Below, piece after piece: positions 1 to 5,028 of a stretch of DNA of 5,028 nucleotides (the first letter of the stretch is position 1; each line of letters begins with the position of its first letter). The stretch spans positions 1-5,028 of the forward strand of contig JAGABK010000085.1 of NCBI GenBank assembly GCA_017614625.1, read 5' to 3'. The position numbers and the translations under genes were made by a program. The notes beneath the pieces were generated by a model, which saw nothing but the letters and a program-made list of their open reading frames with translations, did not search any database and was not told the DNA's origin. The stretch is from Spirochaetales bacterium. Lineage in GTDB: Bacteria > Spirochaetota > Spirochaetia > Sphaerochaetales > Sphaerochaetaceae.

Positions 1-550
1 GTTCCGCGGCCCCAGGGGCGTGGGCATCCTCTACAACCGCAACAAGGCACTCTCGGCGCTCTCGCGCGGCGGCGGCCAGGAGAAAGGACTCCGCGCCGGA
101 ACAGAGAACCTCGCAGGCATCTGCGCCATGCGCGCGGCGCTCGAGGAAGCCCTCGGAAACATGGAGGACACATACGGGAAACTGCTTTCCTTCAGGAAGG
201 AGATTGAGGCTGCAACCCTTGCATCCGGCTATACACTGATCTCTCCCTCCTGCGATTCGGGCAAGCCATTATCTCCTTACATCATAAACATCTGTGTCAA
301 GCCGACTCCGTCGGAGGTCTTCCTCCGCGTGATGGCTGACAAGGGCTTCTGCCTCTCATCGGGCAGCGCCTGCTCCTCCAATTCGAGGGGCAAGGCCGAA
401 AGCGTCCTGGCTGCCATGAACGTGCAGCCGCAGGACAGGATGAGCAGCATCAGGATCTCCATGGGCGCCGGAACCACGGCCGACGAGGTCCGCTCGCTCT
501 GCAAAGCCCTGGGCGAAGCCGCGTCGGACTTGGGAACAAACAGGAACTGA
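1..550 (+). CDS. Cysteine desulfurase (NifS/IscS family, group I), C-terminal part
   Basis: This is a PLP enzyme that converts cysteine to alanine and passes the sulfur, as a persulfide, to acceptor proteins in the cytoplasm. The 5' end is cut by the window edge; the reading frame starts at base 2 with FRGPRGVGILY, matching the family segment just after the PLP-binding lysine. By comparison with IscS (HK, two residues, GPKG), that lysine should be the codon whose last base is position 1. Downstream come GGGQEKGLRAGTEN (about 68-109), the conserved Arg-Gly-Thr-Glu-Asn motif, and SSGSACSS (about 356-379) with the catalytic cysteine at 371-373. The long loop form SSGSAC is typical of group I enzymes. 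It stops 2 nt before thiI, so it is probably the dedicated sulfur donor for ThiI, as in the NifZ-ThiI pair of Bacillus. An iron-sulfur cluster role cannot be excluded, so no specific symbol is given. Confidence 0.95.
   Translation, partial: FRGPRGVGILYNRNKALSALSRGGGQEKGLRAGTENLAGICAMRAALEEALGNMEDTYGKLLSFRKEIEAATLASGYTLISPSCDSGKPLSPYIINICVKPTPSEVFLRVMADKGFCLSSGSACSSNSRGKAESVLAAMNVQPQDRMSSIRISMGAGTTADEVRSLCKALGEAASDLGTNRN
542..545 (+). promoter_or_regulatory. Ribosome binding site of thiI
   Basis: AGGA lies inside the last codons of the cysteine desulfurase, 7 nt before the ATG at 553. It favours that start over the in-frame ATG at 577, which has no comparable site and sits closer to where the conserved ThiI sequence begins. 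Confidence 0.6.
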
Positions 551-552
551 AG

Positions 553-1749
553 ATGAAGAACTACGATACGGACGACATGAACCTCTACCTCATCCGCCTG
601 GGCGAGATATCGCTCAAGGGGCTGAACCGCAACTTCTTCGAGAAGAAGCTGAAGAACAACATCAAGCTCAAGATCCACCCGCACAGAAGCCTTCTGACGC
701 GTGAGAAAGGCCGTTTCTACCTCTACGTGGCCAAGGACTGCCCCGAGGAGACCGTCGTGAAGACCCTCAAGACCACCTTCGGCGTCGTGGGCTTCTCCCG
801 CGCCCTGGTCTGCAGCAAGGACTGGAACGAGATGGTGGCCAACGCCAAGGCCCTGATCGAGAAGGAGCCCTTCTCCGACGGCTGCGGCACCTTCAAGGTC
901 GAATGCAGGCGCGCCGACAAGGAATTCTTCATGAACAGCTACCAGATCGAGTCCGAGCTGGGCGGCGTCGTCCTTGACCGCTATCCCGACATGAAGGTCA
1001 AAGTGAAGAATCCGGAGAAGGAGCTTCGCGTCGAGGTGCGCGAGAAGGTCTACATGTATACATCGCCCGTCGCAGGACCCGGAGGACTTCCCGTCGGAAC
1101 CGCAGGCAAGGGCCTTCTGCTGCTTTCAGGCGGCATAGACTCGCCCGTCGCCGGCTGGAGGATGGCCAAGCGCGGCCTGAAGCAGGACTGCCTGTACTTC
1201 CACGCCTACCCCTACACCTCCGACATGGCGCTCCAGAAGGTCAAGGACCTGGCGCAGATCATCGCCCCGTACAACCAGGGCACCAATCTGATAGTCGTCA
1301 ACTTCACCGAATGCGAGCTCTGGATCAAGGACCATTCCAAGGAAGAGGAGCACACCCTCATGATGCGCGCCTGCATGATGAAGGTAGCCAACATGATTGC
1401 GAAGAAGCGTGAATGCAGGGTCCTTGTCACCGGCGAAGCCCTGGGCCAGGTCGCCTCGCAGACGCTTGAGAGCATGTGCTTCACCAACAGCATGTCCGAG
1501 ATCCCCGTCCTGCGCCCGCTTGTGGCCATGGACAAGGAGGAGATCATCTCCACCGCCCGCCAGATCGGCACCTACGAGACGAGCATCCTGCCCTTCGACG
1601 ACTGCTGCGTGATCTTCAGCCCCAAGCATCCGCTTGTCCGTCCCGAAGTCGAACAGGAAAAGAAATCCTTCTCCGACATGGAGATAGACGACATCCTCCA
1701 GAAATGCGTCGACGAAGCCGAGGAGTTCGAGATAAGCTACCATGTCTGA
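553..1749 (+). CDS. thiI: tRNA 4-thiouridine synthase ThiI (no rhodanese domain)
   Basis: ThiI adenylates uridine 8 of tRNA and replaces its oxygen with sulfur, giving the 4-thiouridine used as a near-UV sensor; in some organisms it also feeds thiazole synthesis. The 398-aa product begins with a ferredoxin-like region containing LIRLGEISLKGLNR (about 13-26), followed by a THUMP domain (roughly 60-165). The PP-loop ATPase follows, with SGGIDSP at 192-198. Near the end, TSILPFDDCCVIFSPKHP (about 343-360) resembles the Bacillus-type C-terminus. C351 is the best candidate for the equivalent of E. coli Cys344, with C352 beside it. The protein ends there, without the C-terminal rhodanese domain of the E. 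coli enzyme, so it should depend on an outside persulfide donor, most simply the desulfurase encoded 2 nt upstream. The start at 553 is supported by AGGA at 542-545; ATG 577 is the alternative. Confidence 0.96.
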   Translation: MKNYDTDDMNLYLIRLGEISLKGLNRNFFEKKLKNNIKLKIHPHRSLLTREKGRFYLYVAKDCPEETVVKTLKTTFGVVGFSRALVCSKDWNEMVANAKALIEKEPFSDGCGTFKVECRRADKEFFMNSYQIESELGGVVLDRYPDMKVKVKNPEKELRVEVREKVYMYTSPVAGPGGLPVGTAGKGLLLLSGGIDSPVAGWRMAKRGLKQDCLYFHAYPYTSDMALQKVKDLAQIIAPYNQGTNLIVVNFTECELWIKDHSKEEEHTLMMRACMMKVANMIAKKRECRVLVTGEALGQVASQTLESMCFTNSMSEIPVLRPLVAMDKEEIISTARQIGTYETSILPFDDCCVIFSPKHPLVRPEVEQEKKSFSDMEIDDILQKCVDEAEEFEISYHV

Positions 1750-2323
1750 CAGGACCCACGACCACAGGCCGCGCAACTTCGGCCGCGAACAGACCTTCCG
1801 CGCATTCCTCGCCCTCGACGTGAACGACGAGGCCCGCCGCGAGCTCTCCCGCCTGGCAGGTATCCTCAAGTCCCAGTGCCGGGGCTCCTATCCCTCGCCG
1901 GACATGTACCACATGACGCTGGCCTTCCTCGGCGACATCACAGCCGTCCAGGCCGATGCCCTATGCCGCGTCCTGGAGGGTGTTGCGGAGAAATACAAGC
2001 CTTTCGACCTGCGCCTCTGCAGGCTCGGCTTCTTCGCCCAGCCGGAATCGGCGACGGTGTTCTGCTCCACCGAGAGGGACAACACCCTTCTCTCCCTTGC
2101 CCAGGACGTCTACCGCGCCGCATGGGATGTGCGCATCCCCTTCGACGACAAGCCCTTCCGCGCCCACATTACGCTGGGCCGCCGCGTGGACCTCAGGACG
2201 ACCAGGATCAACTCCATCGAGGTCGACCATGTTCCGTTCCCTGCGAGCGGAATTACGCTGTACAAGAGCATTCTGCGTCCCTCAGGACCGATCTACGAGG
2301 CTCTCGAGCATATCAGCTTCTGA
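1742..2323 (+). CDS. thpR: RNA 2',3'-cyclic phosphodiesterase / 2'-5' RNA ligase (LigT/ThpR)
   Basis: This is a member of the 2H phosphoesterase superfamily, which opens 2',3'-cyclic phosphate RNA ends to 2'-phosphates and can join tRNA halves through a 2'-5' bond in vitro. The 193-aa product has both signature motifs: HMTL at residues 57-60, in an MYHMTLAFLGD context, and HITL at 142-145, in FRAHITLGR. Length is normal for the family. The family core normally starts close to the FRAFLALDV strand (about 19-27), so there are about 18 extra N-terminal residues rich in Arg, His and Asp. However, the ATG at 1742 is the only start codon before the core. It overlaps the end of thiI by 8 nt. Candidate ribosome sites are weak: AGGAG at 1721-1725 is 16 nt away and GAG at 1729-1731 is closer, so translation is probably coupled to thiI. 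Its physiological RNA substrate is unknown. Confidence 0.93.
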   Translation: MSDRTHDHRPRNFGREQTFRAFLALDVNDEARRELSRLAGILKSQCRGSYPSPDMYHMTLAFLGDITAVQADALCRVLEGVAEKYKPFDLRLCRLGFFAQPESATVFCSTERDNTLLSLAQDVYRAAWDVRIPFDDKPFRAHITLGRRVDLRTTRINSIEVDHVPFPASGITLYKSILRPSGPIYEALEHISF

Positions 2324-2368
2324 TAATTCCAAATTGACTTGCTTCTGGTTCATCATGTCGATGATGTC

Positions 2369-2422
2369 GAGGAGGATGAGGAGGATGAGGAAGTTGAGGA
2401 GGATGAGGACGCTGAGGAAATA
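2369..2422 (+). repeat. Purine-rich tandem repeat, 9-bp unit, six copies
   Basis: There are six consecutive 9-mers: GAGGAGGAT, GAGGAGGAT, GAGGAAGTT, GAGGAGGAT, GAGGACGCT, GAGGAAATA. The first five bases (GAGGA) are the same in all six and the last four vary. The plus strand is almost all purine apart from the last position or two of each unit. Because the unit is a multiple of three, all frames stay open: one reads Glu-Glu-Asp repeats, another Met-Arg-Arg repeats. It begins 45 bp after the thpR stop codon. Confidence 0.85.
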
Positions 2423-2480
2423 CGAGGAATTGCATTGAATGCTACTGCGGTCACGGTGCGCAGGACGCTTACGAGTGTCA

Positions 2481-2500
2481 CGAATAACAACGAATCACAA
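2481..2500 (+). repeat. Short 10-bp direct repeat, two copies
   Basis: CGAATAACAA is followed directly by CGAATCACAA, with one mismatch, and then by CGGAATC, which looks like the start of a third decayed copy. It lies between the two 9-bp arrays. Taken alone it could be chance. Confidence 0.5.
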
Positions 2501-2529
2501 CGGAATCTGCCAGGAACACATCATTCATG

Positions 2530-2637
2530 GGCAATGATGACACTCATGACAATGATGCCGATCATGGCACTCATGGGCAATGATGCAAACAATGCCAATT
2601 ATGCGAACAATTCAAACAAATCAAACAATGCGATAAT
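2530..2637 (+). repeat. Degenerate tandem repeat, 9-bp unit, about twelve copies
   Basis: Cut every 9 bases from 2530, the sequence reads GGCAATGAT, GACACTCAT, GACAATGAT, GCCGATCAT, GGCACTCAT. After one extra G at 2575 it continues GGCAATGAT, GCAAACAAT, GCCAATTAT, GCGAACAAT, TCAAACAAA, TCAAACAAT, GCGATAAT. A rough consensus is GNCAATNAT, with the units drifting toward AAACAAT to the right. Longer exact copies exist: TCATGGGCAATGATG at 2525-2539 and 2571-2585, and CAAACAATGC at 2586-2595 and 2622-2631. The extra base at 2575 shifts the reading frame while the DNA word stays the same, so the conserved thing is the DNA repeat rather than a peptide. Its role is unknown. Confidence 0.75.
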
Positions 2638-2673
2638 GATCTATTGAGCGGATCCGACTGGATATAGATGTCT

Positions 2674-3567
2674 TCAGAGAAGGTCCAGCAGCGAATTTGT
2701 GATCGCGAGGATGGACTCTTCCTGTTCCTCAGTAAGGGGCATTCCCTTCACCTGCACAGTATCTAGCTCCTGCACGAACATCTCGCGCAGTGCGGCTATG
2801 TCCAGCTTCTTGCCTTCCCTTCTCAGATTGCCCACATACGAGGCCTTGACGATGACGGCGAAGCTTTCGGCGAGGTCCTCGGTCTTCAGGCGGAAGTCGA
2901 TGGACACGACGCCATCGTCCAGGACCATGAGGATCGAGGAGATGTTGTTGAGCGCGGTCTCGGAGATGTCGAAGCCCAGGTCGATCATGGCCCTGGGGTT
3001 GGCGACGTAGATTCCGATCTGCGAGGCGTAGAGCTTTTCGGCGTCGTCCTTCGAGATGCGGACCTCGCGGTCGGAGGTGAAGGTGCGGTTGTAGGTGTCG
3101 ACCACGTCTGTGGATGAGAACAGGATGATGCCGTCGGCGGGGATTGCGGCCTCGATGCCGCTGGCGCTGTCGGCGTAGAACTTGAGCTTGGTGGCCGGGT
3201 CCTTGAAGGGGCTGAAGAGCGAGCCCAGCGTGAGGGCGCTGTTGACGAGGGTCTTGGAGAAGGAGCCCTCTATGGCGCCGTAGTAGTCGTATTCCGAGAA
3301 GTCCTCCACGACGGGTCCGGATGTGCCTTTGCTGTCGTAGAGGGCCACGGAGAGCCTTGTCATGCGGTTCTTGATGTAGTTGACGCCCGTGTCGTCTGAG
3401 GACACGTACTCGTCCAGATCGAGAAGCTCCGCGTTGACCGTTATGACGAACTCGCCGTCCAATCCCAGCGCCTGGATGTACTCCTGGTCTCCGTACGGCA
3501 GCTTGGTGACGCAGGAACACAGCAGGAGCAGCAGTGCAAGCAGGATCAGGACGGCGGTCTTTCTCAT
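2674..3567 (-). CDS. Putative lipoprotein of unknown function
   Basis: I do not recognise this 297-aa protein. It starts with a classic export signal: MRK, a hydrophobic run at about residues 5-16, then LCSC with the likely lipidated cysteine at 19 (C17 is a less likely alternative). This predicts a protein anchored to a membrane outside the cytoplasm. The rest is soluble-looking, of mixed alpha/beta character and acidic. It has alternating strand-like stretches (FVITVNAEL, about 40-48; EAAIPADGIILFSSTD, about 139-154; VVSIDFRLKTEDL, about 220-232) and a helical C-terminus ending in LLDLL. No catalytic motif is obvious. The start lies 4 nt after the ileS stop codon and has no clear Shine-Dalgarno sequence, so translation is probably coupled to ileS. 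The signal sequence supports this start. Linkage to ileS may be only an operon convenience and does not by itself suggest a role in translation. Confidence 0.8.
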   Translation of the reverse strand: MRKTAVLILLALLLLLCSCVTKLPYGDQEYIQALGLDGEFVITVNAELLDLDEYVSSDDTGVNYIKNRMTRLSVALYDSKGTSGPVVEDFSEYDYYGAIEGSFSKTLVNSALTLGSLFSPFKDPATKLKFYADSASGIEAAIPADGIILFSSTDVVDTYNRTFTSDREVRISKDDAEKLYASQIGIYVANPRAMIDLGFDISETALNNISSILMVLDDGVVSIDFRLKTEDLAESFAVIVKASYVGNLRREGKKLDIAALREMFVQELDTVQVKGMPLTEEQEESILAITNSLLDLL

Positions 3568-3571
3568 CGGC

Positions 3572-5028
3572 TCATGCTTTGCGGATCTTCAGCTTCACGC
3601 CGAAGTCGTTCTCGGGAACGTCCAGGTCAGGATCGAACGAGGACTCTATGGAGAGGGTCTCCGATCCGATCATGTCCTTGAACTGTTCGTAGGCGGCCCT
3701 GACCTCATCGTCGCCTCCGATCGTCAGGACGATGCGGTCCGAGACCTCGAATCCGCTTTCCTTCCTGAGAGTCTGGATGGCTCTGATGATGTCGCGCGCA
3801 AGGCCTTCGTTCAGGAGGGTCTGGTCGACCTCGGTGTCGAAACCGACTGTCAGGCGGCCTTCGTTGAGGACCTTGAGGTTCTCCTTCTCGTTCCTCTGGA
3901 TGACAAGGTCGTCCGTTGAGATCTCGACCTGCTGGTCATCGCCGAAACCGATCTTCTCGGTGTGGCCCTCGAGGATCTTGGCGATCTTGTCGCTCTTAAG
4001 CTGCTGGATCTTGGCGGCGACTTCCTTCATGGCCTTTCCGAGCTTTGAGCCCAGGACCTTGAAGTTGGCCTTGGCCGTGTAGTCGACCAGGTCGGTCTCC
4101 TCCGAGTTGATCTCGACGCTCTTGACGTTGAGCTCCTCGGCGATGATGTCCGACATGCCGGAGAGGATCTTGCGGTCCTCCTCGTTCCTGTCGACGAGGA
4201 ACAGCTTCTTAAGCGGCTGGCGGGTCTTGAGGTTGTGAGCGCTCCTGAGCGCCCTTCCCATGCTGATGGCCTGGATGGTCAGGTCCATCATGTTCTCGAG
4301 CACGTAGTCCCTGTGGGCCTTGTCGTATACCGGGTAGTCGCACAGATGTACGCTCTCCGGGTCTCCGGGCTTCCTGAGGTTCTGGTAGATCTCCTCGGTG
4401 ATGAACGGGATGACCGGACATGCCAGCTTGATGAAGGTCATGAGCACCTTGTACAGCGTGTTGTAGGCCATCTTCTTGTCGCCGTCGTTCTCGCTCTTCC
4501 AGAATCTCCTTCTGCTGCGCCTGATGTACCAGTTGTTCAGCTTGTCCATGAAGGCGACCAGGTAGCCGCAGGCTCTCTGGATGTCGTAGTTGGAAAGAGC
4601 GTCGTCCATGTTGGCCGTCAGCTCCTCAAGCACGGAGATCATCCAGCGGTCGAGCGGATTGCGGAGCTTTCCGAACGGAGTGTCGTCCGGCTCGTAATTG
4701 TCGAGGTTGGCATAAGTTACGAAGAACGAATATGAGTTCCACAGCGGCAGGATAAGGCTCTTGAGAACGTCCTTGACCATCTGGTCGGAGAACTTGACGT
4801 CGTCGGCGTGGACGGCGGCGCTGTTCATCAGTGCGAAGCGCAGCGAGTCGGCTCCGAACTTGTTGACCAGGATCATGGGATCGGTGAAGTTGCCCTTGCT
4901 CTTGGACATCTTCTCGCCGTCCTCGGCCAGGATGATTCCGTTGGTGACGTTGTGCATGAAAGCCGGCTTGTCGAAAAGCGCCGTGGCCATGATCGTCAGC
5001 GTGTAGAACCATCCGCGGGTCTGGTCCA
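3572..5028 (-). CDS. ileS: Isoleucyl-tRNA synthetase, archaeal/eukaryotic-like type, C-terminal part
   Basis: This cytoplasmic class I synthetase charges tRNA-Ile with isoleucine. Only the last 485 or so residues are present; the frame stays open to the window edge, beginning DQTRGWFYTL (from about 5026), which is a conserved IleRS segment. The ATP-binding signature KMSKS is at 4912-4898, in the context EDGEKMSKSKGN. Next come the anticodon-binding region, with WYIRRSRRRFWKS around 4531-4493, the stretch HNLKTRQPLKKLFLV, and a C-terminal domain containing EGLARDIIRAIQTLRKESGF. These last elements match the archaeal/eukaryotic-like IleRS C-terminus. The zinc-binding cysteines that end the E. 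coli-type enzyme are absent. Bacteria with this type, including Borrelia and Treponema by my recollection, usually tolerate mupirocin; that consequence is inferred here. The gene precedes the putative lipoprotein gene by 4 nt. Start and promoter are outside the window. Confidence 0.97.
   Translation of the reverse strand, partial: DQTRGWFYTLTIMATALFDKPAFMHNVTNGIILAEDGEKMSKSKGNFTDPMILVNKFGADSLRFALMNSAAVHADDVKFSDQMVKDVLKSLILPLWNSYSFFVTYANLDNYEPDDTPFGKLRNPLDRWMISVLEELTANMDDALSNYDIQRACGYLVAFMDKLNNWYIRRSRRRFWKSENDGDKKMAYNTLYKVLMTFIKLACPVIPFITEEIYQNLRKPGDPESVHLCDYPVYDKAHRDYVLENMMDLTIQAISMGRALRSAHNLKTRQPLKKLFLVDRNEEDRKILSGMSDIIAEELNVKSVEINSEETDLVDYTAKANFKVLGSKLGKAMKEVAAKIQQLKSDKIAKILEGHTEKIGFGDDQQVEISTDDLVIQRNEKENLKVLNEGRLTVGFDTEVDQTLLNEGLARDIIRAIQTLRKESGFEVSDRIVLTIGGDDEVRAAYEQFKDMIGSETLSIESSFDPDLDVPENDFGVKLKIRKA

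Larger units (their letters stand above)
2324..2673. other. Convergent intergenic region with repeats, no credible gene
   Basis: These 350 bp lie between the stop codons of thpR and the putative lipoprotein gene, so both transcripts run into it. Its composition is unlike that of the flanking genes: a purine-rich stretch at 2369-2422, then an increasingly A- and AT-rich part at 2480-2645. Two arrays of 9-bp period and one 10-bp direct repeat account for roughly half of it. I saw no tRNA, no convincing promoter, and no hairpin followed by a T-run on either strand. TTGACT at 2334-2339 resembles a -35 box, but nothing like a -10 box follows at the right distance. Confidence 0.8.

Noticed and set aside
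1126..1869. Long antisense frame of 247 codons opposite thiI and thpR
   Set aside because: It is a shadow of GC-rich codon use on the plus strand, has no family resemblance, and overlaps two well-supported genes.
2334..2339. TTGACT as a -35 promoter element
   Set aside because: No -10-like sequence lies 15-19 bp downstream and no gene follows on that strand.
2552..2574. Possible intrinsic terminator hairpin
   Set aside because: The stem is only 8 bp with a bulge, is not GC-rich and has no T-run after it on either strand; it follows from the repeat structure.
2369..2637. CRISPR array
   Set aside because: The units are 9 bp, contiguous and degenerate, with no spacers of constant length and no cas genes nearby.
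2339..2647. Open frame of 102 codons with an acidic N-terminus, a Met-rich hydrophobic stretch (AMMTLMTMMPIMALM) and an Asn-rich tail
   Set aside because: It begins with TTG without a ribosome binding site, is made mostly of 9-bp repeats that keep any frame open, and the repeat words change frame at 2575, so selection on the peptide is unlikely.
2729..3520. Frame of 263 codons on the minus strand inside the lipoprotein gene
   Set aside because: It is an Arg/His/Gly-rich alternative frame of a gene that has a coherent signal peptide and a natural start; composition is typical of an out-of-frame translation.
3380..3919. Plus-strand frame of 179 codons spanning the ileS-lipoprotein junction
   Set aside because: It lies opposite the end of ileS, which matches its family throughout, and has no recognisable domain of its own.
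4235..4735. Plus-strand frame of 166 codons opposite ileS
   Set aside because: It is antisense to strongly conserved IleRS sequence, with no start context or homology to support it.

Overview
The window reads as dense, GC-rich bacterial sequence with two convergent gene groups and a repeat-filled gap between them. The best guess for the host is a spirochaete, perhaps a GC-rich relative of Sphaerochaeta or Treponema. This rests on an isoleucyl-tRNA synthetase of the archaeal/eukaryotic-like type that spirochaetes carry, and on a neighbour that looks like a secreted lipoprotein with a short Cys-containing lipobox. It is an inference from remembered family features; an archaeon or another anaerobic bacterium cannot be excluded.

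Left part, plus strand (1-2323): the C-terminal half of a group I cysteine desulfurase, then thiI (tRNA 4-thiouridine synthase), then thpR (2',3'-cyclic phosphodiesterase, also called 2'-5' RNA ligase). The genes are separated by 2 nt and then overlap by 8 nt, so they almost certainly form one operon. The desulfurase is the likely sulfur donor for ThiI, which lacks its own rhodanese domain. ThpR is an RNA-end enzyme, so the operon has a tRNA/RNA modification theme.

Middle (2324-2673): 350 bp without a credible gene. It contains two arrays with a 9-bp period: a purine-rich one (2369-2422) and a longer degenerate one (2530-2637). A small 10-bp direct repeat lies between them. No canonical intrinsic terminator is visible although transcription converges here.

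Right part, minus strand (5028-2674): the C-terminal half of ileS, entering from the right edge, followed after 4 nt by a 297-aa putative lipoprotein of unknown function. These two are probably cotranscribed.

Most of the window is ordinary housekeeping sequence. The parts that deserve a second look are the 9-bp repeat arrays and the unrecognised lipoprotein linked to ileS.
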